Source: ZC4RG30 sp046347045 (GTDB lineage: Bacteria > Pseudomonadota > Gammaproteobacteria > Steroidobacterales > Steroidobacteraceae). Taken from it: a stretch of 64,000 bases of DNA. The notes under the pieces are model-generated. The model saw only the letters and a program-made list of their open reading frames with translations, did no database searches and was not told the origin of the DNA. Shown here in pieces: positions 7,664 to 15,469 of the stretch; the stretch's first letter is position 1; each line of letters opens with the position of its first letter. The stretch covers positions 310,001 through 374,000 of the forward strand of contig JAXMGX010000002.1 in the NCBI GenBank assembly GCA_046347045.1, read 5' to 3'. The position numbers and the translations under genes were made by a program.

Positions 7664-9100
7664 ATGAACGCCCAATTGAAGCCCGGCCAGATCGGCGAAT
7701 TCAAGTTGTTGATCGGCGGCAAGCTGGTGCCCGGCGCTGCCGGCACCGTTGACGTGATCAATCCCGCCACCGAGAAGGTGGTGGCCGCCTGCCCGCGCGC
7801 CGACGTGGCACAGGCGAACCAGGCCGTGGCCGCCGCCAAGGCCGCCTTCCCCGCCTGGGCCGCAAAGCCCATCGCCGAGCGCCGCGCGCTGCTGATGAAG
7901 CTGGCCGACGCCATCGATGCGCGCGTGCAGGAGCTGGCGCCGCTGCTGACGCAGGAACAGGGCAAGCCGCTGGGCGGCGCCTTCTTCGAACTGATGGTGG
8001 CGAGCGCGAACATCCGCGGCATCGCCGCGCACGACCTGCCGCCGGTGGTGCTGAAGGACGACGCGCAATCCAAGGTGGTGCGCGTGCGCTCGCCGCTGGG
8101 CGTGGTCGCAGCCATCACGCCGTGGAATTTCCCGGTGATCATGATGGTGACCAAGCTCGCGCCCGCGCTGCTGGCCGGCAACACCATCGTGGTGAAGCCC
8201 GCGCCCACCACCCCGCTCACCTCGCTGCGCGTGGGCGAGCTGTGCGCGGAGATCTTCCCCGCAGGCGTGGTCAACGTGATCGCCGACGCCAATGACCTGG
8301 GCGGCGTGCTCACCAGCCACCCGGACGTGGCGAAGATCGCCTTCACCGGATCGACTGCCACCGGCCGCAAGGTGATGGCGAGCGCGGCGCCGACGCTGAA
8401 GCGCCTGACGCTCGAGCTCGGCGGCAATGACGCCGCCATCGTGCTCGATGACGTGAACCCGCAGGAAATCGCGCCGAAGCTGTTCTTCGCGGCGATGGTG
8501 AACTCGGGCCAGGTGTGCCTGGCCGCCAAGCGCATCTTCGTGCCGGAGAAGATCTACGACGCCGTGTGCGCGGAGCTGGCGAAGATCGCCTCCGCCGCGA
8601 AGGTGGGCAATGGCCTGGAAGAAGGCGTGGAATTCGGCCCGCTGCAGAACAGGATGCAGTACGAGAAGGTGAAGGCCATCATCGACGACGCCCGCGCGCA
8701 GGGAAAGGTCATCGCCGGCGGCGAACCGCATGCGGGCCCGGGCTATTTCATCAAGCCCACCATCGTCAGCGGCCTGCCCGACGGCGCGCGGCTGGTATGC
8801 GAGGAGCAGTTCGGGCCGGTGATGCCGGTGCTGAAGTACAAGACGCTGGACGAGGCCATCGCGCGCGCCAATGCGTCGGAATACGGCCTGGGCGCCACGG
8901 TGTGGTCAGCCAGCAATGAGCGCGCCATGGATGTGGCGATGAAGCTCGAGACCGGCACCGTGTGGATCAACAAGCACCTGGACCTGCCGCCGGATGTGCC
9001 GTACGGCGGCACCAAGCAGTCGGGCTACGGCGTGGAGCTGGGCCAGCAGGGCGTGGAGGAATTCACGCAGGTGAAGATCATCAATCAGGCGAAGGGCTGA
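7664..9100 (+). CDS. NAD(P)-dependent aldehyde dehydrogenase
   Basis: A 478-residue enzyme of the aldehyde dehydrogenase superfamily, which oxidises an aldehyde to the acid using NAD(P)+. The catalytic Cys285 lies in NSGQVCLAAKR and the general base Glu251 in LTLELGGNDA. The oxyanion Asn155 is in TPWNFPV and the cofactor-contact Lys178 in VVKPAPTTPL. The GSTATGRK dinucleotide loop is at about 229-236. The start is ATG 7664 after a GGGGAAA-rich site. The substrate is undetermined; the sequence sits in the broad succinate-semialdehyde/betaine-aldehyde-like group. Upstream is a short leader with a 6-bp hairpin (CGTGGT/ACCACG, 7634-7651). The 3' end overlaps convergent DUF502 by 20 bp. Confidence 0.9.
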   Translation: MNAQLKPGQIGEFKLLIGGKLVPGAAGTVDVINPATEKVVAACPRADVAQANQAVAAAKAAFPAWAAKPIAERRALLMKLADAIDARVQELAPLLTQEQGKPLGGAFFELMVASANIRGIAAHDLPPVVLKDDAQSKVVRVRSPLGVVAAITPWNFPVIMMVTKLAPALLAGNTIVVKPAPTTPLTSLRVGELCAEIFPAGVVNVIADANDLGGVLTSHPDVAKIAFTGSTATGRKVMASAAPTLKRLTLELGGNDAAIVLDDVNPQEIAPKLFFAAMVNSGQVCLAAKRIFVPEKIYDAVCAELAKIASAAKVGNGLEEGVEFGPLQNRMQYEKVKAIIDDARAQGKVIAGGEPHAGPGYFIKPTIVSGLPDGARLVCEEQFGPVMPVLKYKTLDEAIARANASEYGLGATVWSASNERAMDVAMKLETGTVWINKHLDLPPDVPYGGTKQSGYGVELGQQGVEEFTQVKIINQAKG

Positions 9101-9740
9101 CAGCCCGCTGATGCTGGGCGTCGGGCGTGCCGGGCGGCACGACCACGCCCAGCGTCACGATCATCTTCATCGCGTCATCGACGCTCATGTCGATGGGCAC
9201 GATTTCCGACTGCCGCACGATCAGCGTGTACCCCGTGGTGGGCAGCGGCGTGGTGGGCACGTACACGCACACCAGCGGCTCGCCACCATAGCGCCCCGAA
9301 TAGTCGGGCAGGTTGGTGGCCGTGACGAAGGCGACGGTCCAGGCGTCGCGACGCGGAAACTCGATGAGCACCACCTGACGGAACGAGGCCTTGCTCTTCA
9401 TCAGGGATTCGGTGAATCCCTTCAAGCCGGAATACAGTGTCCGCACCAGCGGGATGCGGTTCATCAGCTCTTCCCACCAGGTGACCAGCGTCTGCCCGAC
9501 GAGGTTGGCCACCAGCAGGCCGGTGAGCAGCAGCGCCACCAGCGCGATCAGCACGCCGAAGCCCGGCACATGAAAGCCCAGCAGGTTGTCGGGCTTCAAC
9601 CCTTCAGGCAGCAGCGTCAGCAGCCCATCGGTGAGGTCGAGCAGGAACTTGAACGTGAGCCAGGTGAGCCCCGCGGGCACCCAGAACAGCAGTCCCGCGA
9701 TCAGGTATTTGCGCAGCAGCCGCGCGAAGCCGGTCTTCAC
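9081..9740 (-). CDS. DUF502 family inner membrane protein
   Basis: A 219-residue protein with two N-terminal transmembrane segments (about residues 12-32 and 60-85), followed by a soluble domain beginning at the conserved IPLVRTLYSGLKG. This is the DUF502 family, of unknown function. The gene normally lies directly downstream of fmdB and upstream of aspS in Proteobacteria. Its start overlaps the fmdB stop by 4 bp (ATGA), so translation is coupled. The C-terminus after VVVPPGTP is a short disordered tail that overlaps the convergent aldehyde dehydrogenase gene. Confidence 0.88.
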   Translation of the reverse strand: MKTGFARLLRKYLIAGLLFWVPAGLTWLTFKFLLDLTDGLLTLLPEGLKPDNLLGFHVPGFGVLIALVALLLTGLLVANLVGQTLVTWWEELMNRIPLVRTLYSGLKGFTESLMKSKASFRQVVLIEFPRRDAWTVAFVTATNLPDYSGRYGGEPLVCVYVPTTPLPTTGYTLIVRQSEIVPIDMSVDDAMKMIVTLGVVVPPGTPDAQHQRAVSPSPD

Positions 9741-10144
9741 CGACGGGCCTTTTTCCTGGCCGGCCGCGTGGACTTCACCGGCTTCGCGACAGACTTGGCG
9801 ACAGGCTTGGCTGCGGGCTTGCCGGCTTCCTTCGACTCGGGTTTGGCGCCGGCCTTGGCGTCACCCTTCGTGTCCGCCTTGGCGTCAGCCTTCGATTCGG
9901 ACTTGTCGTCGGATTTCGATTCGCCCTTGTCCGCGTCGACCAGGTTGCGCTTCTTGTCCTTGTCGGTCTTGAAGTCGGTTTCATACCAGCCGCCGCCCTT
10001 GAGGCGGAAAACCGGCGCGGACACCAGCTTCACCAGGCGGCTCTTGCCGCACTCGGGGCATTTCTTCAACGGCGCGTCGGTGATCTTCTGCATGACCTCG
10101 ACCTGCGCGCCACAGGCCTGGCACTGATATTCGTAGAACGGCAT
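9737..10144 (-). CDS. fmdB: FmdB-family zinc ribbon protein with Lys/Ala-rich tail
   Basis: A 135-residue protein. The first 50 or so residues form the FmdB/CxxC-CxxC zinc ribbon, with Cys8, Cys11, Cys29 and Cys32 in MPFYEYQC--C and KKCPEC. The family is widespread, often called a putative regulatory protein, and its role is not established. From about residue 70 the sequence becomes a low-complexity tail of Lys, Ala, Asp and Ser ending in RPARKKARR. A 12-bp direct repeat (GCCTTGGCGTCA on plus, 9852-9863 and 9876-9887) lies inside the tail, consistent with growth by repeat expansion. It is the first gene of the pair with DUF502. Confidence 0.88.
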   Translation of the reverse strand: MPFYEYQCQACGAQVEVMQKITDAPLKKCPECGKSRLVKLVSAPVFRLKGGGWYETDFKTDKDKKRNLVDADKGESKSDDKSESKADAKADTKGDAKAGAKPESKEAGKPAAKPVAKSVAKPVKSTRPARKKARR

Positions 10145-10163
10145 GGCCGCGATTATAGCGGCG

Positions 10164-12746
10164 TCAATTCGCCCGTTTTTCGAACTTCAGCACCCCACGC
10201 TCCGCAGCCACGAGGATGCGGTCGCCGGGCGCGAACTGCCCCTGCAGGATGCGCTCGGCCAGCGGGTTCTCGATCTGCTGCTGGATGGCGCGCTTCAGCG
10301 GCCGCGCGCCATACACCGGGTCGAATCCCGCCTGCCCGATGAGGTCACGGGCGTCATTGGCGAGTTCGAGCACCATGTCGCGCTCGGCCAGCCGCGCACG
10401 CAGGTTGGCGAGCTGAATGTCGACGATGGCGCGGATCTGCGCAGCCCCCAGCGGGTGGAACACGACGATGTCGTCGATGCGGTTGATGAACTCGGGGCGG
10501 AAATGCGCCTGCACCCGTTCCATCACCTCGTTCTTCATCTGCTGGTACTGCTTCTCGCCCGCCAGCTGCTGGATGACATCCGAACCCAGGTTGGAAGTCA
10601 TGATGATGACTGTGTTGCGGAAGTCGACGGTGCGGCCCTGGCCATCGGTGAGCCGGCCGTCGTCGAGCACCTGCAGCAGCACGTTGAAGACATCCTTGTG
10701 GGCCTTCTCGACTTCATCGAGCAGCACCACGGAATACGGGCGGCGGCGCACGGCCTCGGTGAGGTAGCCGCCCTCCTCGTAACCCACGTAGCCCGGGGGC
10801 GCGCCGATCAACCGCGCCACGGAGTGCTGCTCCATGAACTCCGACATGTCGATGCGGACGATGGCGTCTTCGGTGTCGAACAGGAATTCGGCCAGCGCCT
10901 TGCACAGCTCGGTCTTGCCCACGCCGGTGGGGCCAAGGAAAAGGAAGGAGCCATTGGGTCGCTTCGGATCGGAAAGGCCTGCGCGCGAGCGGCGGATGGC
11001 GTTGGAGACGATCTTCAGCGCCTCTTCCTGGCCCACCACGCGCTTGCCCAGCGCCTCTTCCATGCGCAGCAGCTTCTCCTTCTCGCCCTCGAGCATCTTG
11101 GAGACGGGGATGCCGGTCCACTTGGACACGACCTCGGCGATCTCCTCCTCGGTGACGCTGTTGCGCATGAGCTGCGTGGGCTTGGCTTCCGCAGCCTGTG
11201 CCGCGCTGAGCTTCTTCTCCAGTTCGGGAATGCGCCCGTATTGCAGCTCGGCCATCTTCGCAAGGTCATTGGCGCGGCGCGCGGCATCGAGCTCGAGCCT
11301 GGCCTTCTCGAGCTCTTCCTTCACGGTGGCCGCGCCCTGCAGCGTGGCCTTCTCGGCCTTCCAGATCTCCTCGAGATCGGCGTACTCCTTCTGCAGCTCG
11401 GCCAGCGTGCCCTGCAGCGCGGCCAGGCGCTTCTTGGAGGCCTCGTCATCCTCCTTCTTCAGCGCCACTTCCTCGATGCGCAGCTGGATGATGCGGCGGT
11501 CGAGCTTGTCCATCTCCTCGGGCTTGGAATCGATCTCCATGCGGATGCGGGCACCGGCCTCGTCGATGAGGTCGATGGCCTTGTCCGGAAGCTGCCGGTC
11601 GGCGATGTAGCGATGCGAGAGCTGCGCGGCGGCGACGATGGCCGGATCGGTGATCTCGACGCCATGGTGCACCTCGTAGCGCTCCTTGAGCCCACGCAGG
11701 ATGGCGATGGTGTCTTCCACCGACGGCTCATCCACCAGCACCTTCTGGAAGCGGCGCTCCAGCGCGGCATCCTTCTCGATGTACTTGCGGTATTCGTCGA
11801 GCGTGGTGGCGCCCACGCAGTGCAGCTCGCCGCGCGCCAGCGCGGGCTTGAGCATGTTGCCGGCGTCCATGGCGCCCTCGGCCTTGCCGGCGCCGACCAT
11901 GGTGTGCAGCTCGTCGATGAACAGGATGACCTGCCCTTCCTGCTTCGCGAGGTCCTTGAGCACGGCCTTGAGCCGCTCCTCGAATTCGCCGCGGAACTTG
12001 GCGCCGGCGATCAGCGCGCCCATGTCGAGCGCGAGGATCTTCTTGTTCTTCAGGCCCTCGGGCACCTCGCCGTTGACGATGCGCTGCGCCAGGCCCTCGA
12101 CAATGGCCGTCTTGCCCACGCCGGGCTCGCCGATGAGCACGGGATTGTTCTTGGTGCGACGCTGCAGCACCTGCACCGTGCGGCGGATTTCGTCGTCGCG
12201 GCCGATGACCGGGTCGAGCTTGCCGCTGGTGGCGCGCTCGGTGAGATCGATGGTGTACTTGGACAGCGCCTCGCGGCTCTCTTCCGCATTGGGATCGTTC
12301 ACGGCCTCGCCACCCCGCACCTCGTCGATGGCCTTCTCCAGCTTCTGCTTCGTGAGGCCGTGAGTCTTCAGCAGCTTGCCCAGCTCGCCGCGGTCTTCGA
12401 GCGCGGCCAGCGCGAACAGCTCGCTGGAAATGTATTGATCGCCCCGCTGCTGCGCCAGCTTGTCGGTGACGTTCAGCATGCGCGAGAGGTCCTGCGACAC
12501 ATGCACCTCGCCCGGGGTGCCTTCCACCTTCGGCAGGCGCTCGAGCAACGCGGTGAGCTCGGTCTTGAGTTTGGGCACGTTGACGCCGGCTTTCGAGAAC
12601 AGCGGACGCAGGGATCCTCCCTGCTGCTCGAGCAGCGCCACCAGCAGGTGGGCGGGTTCGATCATCTGGTTGTCCCGTCCCACGGCCAGCGACTGGGCGT
12701 CGGCCAGGGCGTTCTGGAAGCGGCTGGTCAGTTTGTCGTTGCGCAT
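10164..12746 (-). CDS. clpB: ATP-dependent disaggregase ClpB
   Basis: An 860-residue Hsp100 chaperone that works with DnaK to pull proteins out of aggregates. In order: the N domain (1-145, MRNDKLTSRFQNALADAQSL), AAA1 with Walker A GEPGVGKT at 206-213, the coiled-coil middle domain (about 405-525), AAA2 with a second Walker A (GPTGVGKT, about 606-613), and a C-terminal D2 small domain. The length matches E. coli ClpB. The start is fixed by alignment to the family N-terminus, with AAAGGG just upstream. It follows pgeF and rluD as in E. coli, but with a ZIP transporter gene in between. Confidence 0.97.
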   Translation of the reverse strand: MRNDKLTSRFQNALADAQSLAVGRDNQMIEPAHLLVALLEQQGGSLRPLFSKAGVNVPKLKTELTALLERLPKVEGTPGEVHVSQDLSRMLNVTDKLAQQRGDQYISSELFALAALEDRGELGKLLKTHGLTKQKLEKAIDEVRGGEAVNDPNAEESREALSKYTIDLTERATSGKLDPVIGRDDEIRRTVQVLQRRTKNNPVLIGEPGVGKTAIVEGLAQRIVNGEVPEGLKNKKILALDMGALIAGAKFRGEFEERLKAVLKDLAKQEGQVILFIDELHTMVGAGKAEGAMDAGNMLKPALARGELHCVGATTLDEYRKYIEKDAALERRFQKVLVDEPSVEDTIAILRGLKERYEVHHGVEITDPAIVAAAQLSHRYIADRQLPDKAIDLIDEAGARIRMEIDSKPEEMDKLDRRIIQLRIEEVALKKEDDEASKKRLAALQGTLAELQKEYADLEEIWKAEKATLQGAATVKEELEKARLELDAARRANDLAKMAELQYGRIPELEKKLSAAQAAEAKPTQLMRNSVTEEEIAEVVSKWTGIPVSKMLEGEKEKLLRMEEALGKRVVGQEEALKIVSNAIRRSRAGLSDPKRPNGSFLFLGPTGVGKTELCKALAEFLFDTEDAIVRIDMSEFMEQHSVARLIGAPPGYVGYEEGGYLTEAVRRRPYSVVLLDEVEKAHKDVFNVLLQVLDDGRLTDGQGRTVDFRNTVIIMTSNLGSDVIQQLAGEKQYQQMKNEVMERVQAHFRPEFINRIDDIVVFHPLGAAQIRAIVDIQLANLRARLAERDMVLELANDARDLIGQAGFDPVYGARPLKRAIQQQIENPLAERILQGQFAPGDRILVAAERGVLKFEKRAN

Positions 12747-12754
12747 GGCCCTTT

Positions 12755-12782
12755 GTCTGGGGCCGGAAGGCCGTGGATCAAG
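12755..12782 (-). promoter_or_regulatory. Possible heat-shock (sigma-32) promoter of clpB
   Basis: On the minus strand CTTGATC (12776-12782) and CCCCAGAC (12755-12762) are separated by 13 bp, close to the RpoH consensus CTTGAAA-N13-CCCCATNT. clpB is a classic RpoH target. However, transcription would then start only a few bases before the clpB ATG and would leave out the AAAGGG ribosome binding site, so the match may be accidental. Confidence 0.3.
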
Positions 12783-12821
12783 GCCCCACCGGCCCGCCCG
12801 ACCCGGAATCCGGGGTGAATT

Positions 12822-13661
12822 TCAGTGCGGATGCAGGTGTTCGACCAGTGCCACCAGCGCCACGCCGGCGGCGATGAGAATCACCTGCAGGATGGAGTCG
12901 CGGGTGCCCACCCGGCGGTGCAGGCCGGGGATGAGGTCGGCCACGGCCACGTACAGCAGGCTGGCCGCCGACACGCCGAGGGCGTAGGGCAGCAGGGGCT
13001 GCACGCGCGACAGTGCGAGGTACCCCAGCACGCCGCCGAGCACGGCGCCCAGCGCCGAGAACAGGTTCCAGCCGAAGGCGCGCGCGCGACTCATGCCACT
13101 GTGCAGCATGATGGCGAAATTGCCCACTTCGCTGGGCACCTCGTGGGCCAGCACCGCAAGGCCGGTCATGATGCCGAGGTTCACGTCGATGAGGAATGCC
13201 GCGGCGATGAGCACCCCGTCGAGCGCGTTGTGCAGGGTGTCACCGAAGATGATCATCACGCCGGGCGCGCGATGATGCGGATCGTGCAGGTCGTGGACGT
13301 GGCCATGCACGTGGCCGTGTGAATGCGCGGGCTGCGGCGCGGGTTCCGGCGCATGCGTCTCGCAATCGTCCTCGTGGCAGTGACGCCAGAGCACGAGCTT
13401 CTCGAGCACGAAGAACAGCGCGATGCCCCCCAGCAGCGACAGCCCCACCTTGCCGTAGTTGCCGGGGCCGGCCTTCTCGATGGCTTCGGGCAGCAGGCCC
13501 AGCAGCGCCGCGGCCAGCAGCGCGCCGGTGGCGAAAGCCACCATGAAGGGCAGCGCGTGGCGGCGTGAATTCTCGGGCACCAGCAGGAAAACACTGGCCA
13601 GCAGCACGCCGGTCACGCCGCCCAGCAGCGTGAAGCCGATGATCCACGCCAGGGTGTTCAT
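12822..13661 (-). CDS. ZIP family metal transporter with His-rich cytoplasmic loop
   Basis: A 279-residue multi-pass membrane protein beginning MNTLAWIIGF. ATG 13661 was chosen because it overlaps the pgeF stop in a 4-bp ATGA; a start three codons upstream (13670) is also open. The ZIP signature is clear: a His-rich loop between helices III and IV (HSHGHVHGHVHDLHDPHH), then helix IV with FGDTLHNALDGVLIA and helix V with VLAHEVPSEVGNFAIML, which carry the metal-binding His, Asn and Glu residues. ZIP proteins import Zn2+ or Fe2+ into the cytoplasm. Its place between pgeF and clpB differs from the E. coli order. Confidence 0.9.
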   Translation of the reverse strand: MNTLAWIIGFTLLGGVTGVLLASVFLLVPENSRRHALPFMVAFATGALLAAALLGLLPEAIEKAGPGNYGKVGLSLLGGIALFFVLEKLVLWRHCHEDDCETHAPEPAPQPAHSHGHVHGHVHDLHDPHHRAPGVMIIFGDTLHNALDGVLIAAAFLIDVNLGIMTGLAVLAHEVPSEVGNFAIMLHSGMSRARAFGWNLFSALGAVLGGVLGYLALSRVQPLLPYALGVSAASLLYVAVADLIPGLHRRVGTRDSILQVILIAAGVALVALVEHLHPH

Positions 13662-14422
13662 GTCCGCCATATGAATGTCGCCATTCTACCGGTGCCGGCA
13701 AGCCCGCGATGCTGCACGTCGCGGCGGTGCGAGAAGAAGGCATCCTCCTCGGCATAGGTGCAGTGTCCGCCGCCGCTGATGGCGTGGACGCCGGCGCGCT
13801 GCAGTCGCTGGCGGGCGAGCGCATACAGATCGCACTGCCAGCGGGCCTTTGCATTGCGCGCAAACGCCCGGGCCGCAGCGGCGTCGACAGCGACGAAGGC
13901 GTCGCGCACCTCATCGCCCACTTCGAAGTGCGCCGGGCCGATGGCGGGTGCGAGCCAGGCCTGCAAGGGCGCTGCGGGCGGGACCTTGGTTCGCATCGCA
14001 TGCGCGGTGGCTTCGATCACGCCGGCGGCCAGCCCGCGCCAGCCCGCATGCGCCACGCCCACCACCGCGCCATCGGCGCTCGCCAGCACCACGGGCAGGC
14101 AGTCGGCGGTCATCACCACGCAGACACGGCCGGGGACGGCGCTGATGGCGGCGTCGGCGCGGCCTGTCACGGTGCCGGCATCGAGGTCTGCCACGTCGTT
14201 GCCATGTACCTGCTCCAGCCAGTGCGGCTCCGTGGGCAGTCCGCCAGCCTCCCGCACCCTGCGGCGATTGGCTTCGACGGCCTCGCGGGCATCGCCCACA
14301 TGCGCACCGAGGTTCAGCGATTCCCATGGTGCTGCGCTCACCCCGCCCTGTCGCTGGCTGGACAGCACCCGCACACCCGGCGGCCACTGCCACTCGGGCA
14401 GCAGGAACTGTGCTCGCCTCAC
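13658..14422 (-). CDS. pgeF: Peptidoglycan editing factor PgeF (YfiH, laccase-domain family)
   Basis: A 254-residue protein with a GTG start 1 bp after the rluD stop. Conserved metal/nucleophile segments are present: QVHGNDV, VVMTADCLPVVLAS with its Cys, and VAHAGWRGLAAGV. The family was once annotated as polyphenol oxidase. In E. coli it removes MurC-made precursors carrying L-Ser in place of L-Ala, thus policing the cell wall. The gene order rluD-pgeF-(ZIP)-clpB resembles E. coli rluD-yfiH-clpB. The stop overlaps the ZIP transporter start. Confidence 0.9.
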   Translation of the reverse strand: MRRAQFLLPEWQWPPGVRVLSSQRQGGVSAAPWESLNLGAHVGDAREAVEANRRRVREAGGLPTEPHWLEQVHGNDVADLDAGTVTGRADAAISAVPGRVCVVMTADCLPVVLASADGAVVGVAHAGWRGLAAGVIEATAHAMRTKVPPAAPLQAWLAPAIGPAHFEVGDEVRDAFVAVDAAAARAFARNAKARWQCDLYALARQRLQRAGVHAISGGGHCTYAEEDAFFSHRRDVQHRGLAGTGRMATFIWRT

Positions 14423-14423
14423 T

Positions 14424-15452
14424 TCAGGCCCCGCGCAGCACGGCCAGCAGGCGCTTGAAATCGGCCGGCAGCGGCGATGTCACGTCGATGGCCTTGCCGG
14501 TGACGGGATGTTCGAATGCCAGCCTTCCTGCATGCAGCGCCTGTCGGCCGAATGCCTTCAGCGCCTCGCGCTGCGCCGGCGTTGCGCCCGGCGTGAGCTG
14601 GCGACGGCCGCCATAGGCCGGATCGCCCACCAGCGGATGACCGATGTGCGCCAGGTGCACGCGGATCTGGTGCGTGCGGCCGGTTTCAAGCTGCACCGAG
14701 AGCAGCGTGTGGTGCGCGAAGCGCTCCGCGAGTCGATAGTGCGTCACGGCCTCGCGGCCATCCGGGCGCACGGCCATCTTCAGCCGGTCGGTGCGATGGC
14801 GGCCAATGGGCCTGTCGACGGTCCCACCGCCGGTGATCGCGCCGACGCACAGCGCCTGGTATTCGCGCTGCACCTGGTGTTCACGCAGCATCTCGACCAG
14901 CGCCGCATGTGCCTCGATGGTCCGCGCCACCACCAGGAGGCCACTGGTGTCCTTGTCGATGCGGTGCACGATGCCGGCGCGCGGCACTGTGGCGAGTTGC
15001 GGATCGAGGGCGAGAAGGCCGTTCTGCAGCGTGCTGGCGCGATTGCCGGCGCCGGGGTGAACCACCAGGCCCGCCGGCTTGTCTACGACGAACAGATGTT
15101 TGTCGCGATACGCAATTTTTATGGGCATGCGCTCCGGCGCCACGGAGTCGTCAGGCGCCAGCTGCGCCTCCACCCGCACCTGCTCGCCGCCGTAGACGGC
15201 ATCGCGCGGCCGGACCGCGCGCCCGTCGAGCTGCACGGCGCCGGACTTGATCCAGCCGGCCAGCCGGGAGCGCGAGTACTGCGGCAGGGCCTGGGAAAGG
15301 GCCTGGTCCAGGCGCAGGCCGCCGGGGCTTGGGGGCAGGACGAGCTCGTGCCGGCGTGTCCCGGGGCCCGCGGCAGGTGCGGCCGCCGCGGCTCGCGCGC
15401 GGGCGGTCTTGCTGCGGGCAACGGTGCCGGCTTTCGGGGCGGTCTTGGGCAT
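14424..15452 (-). CDS. rluD: 23S rRNA pseudouridine synthase RluD
   Basis: A 342-residue pseudouridine synthase expected to modify 23S rRNA helix 69 (positions 1911, 1915 and 1917 in E. coli numbering). An Ala/Arg/Lys-rich N-terminal extension of about 35 residues precedes the S4 RNA-binding domain (LRLDQALSQALPQYSRSRL). The catalytic domain follows with HRIDKDTSGLLVVA, whose Asp is the nucleophile, and the RTHQIRVHLAHIGHPLVGD motif. Divergent bamD and downstream pgeF confirm the RluD assignment over RluC or RluB. The extension leaves only 17 bp to the bamD start, and no in-frame Met lies between it and the S4 domain. Confidence 0.93.
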   Translation of the reverse strand: MPKTAPKAGTVARSKTARARAAAAAPAAGPGTRRHELVLPPSPGGLRLDQALSQALPQYSRSRLAGWIKSGAVQLDGRAVRPRDAVYGGEQVRVEAQLAPDDSVAPERMPIKIAYRDKHLFVVDKPAGLVVHPGAGNRASTLQNGLLALDPQLATVPRAGIVHRIDKDTSGLLVVARTIEAHAALVEMLREHQVQREYQALCVGAITGGGTVDRPIGRHRTDRLKMAVRPDGREAVTHYRLAERFAHHTLLSVQLETGRTHQIRVHLAHIGHPLVGDPAYGGRRQLTPGATPAQREALKAFGRQALHAGRLAFEHPVTGKAIDVTSPLPADFKRLLAVLRGA

Positions 15453-15457
15453 TCGTC

Positions 15458-15463
15458 TATACT
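15458..15463 (+). promoter_or_regulatory. -10 element of bamD, possibly producing a leaderless transcript
   Basis: TATACT sits 6 bp before the bamD ATG (15470), so transcription would begin at or next to the start codon. No -35 match is evident. No ribosome binding site precedes ATG 15470. An internal ATG at 15479 has only weak support. Confidence 0.4.
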
Positions 15464-15469
15464 AGTCGG

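Noticed and set aside
12755..12782. Firm assignment of a sigma-32 promoter to clpB
   Set aside because: The match is fair, but the implied start lies only 2-3 bp before the ATG, so it is listed only as a weak feature.
10143..12818. An 891-codon open frame on plus, opposite clpB
   Set aside because: It mirrors clpB over its whole length and encodes no recognisable domain. Antisense shadow.
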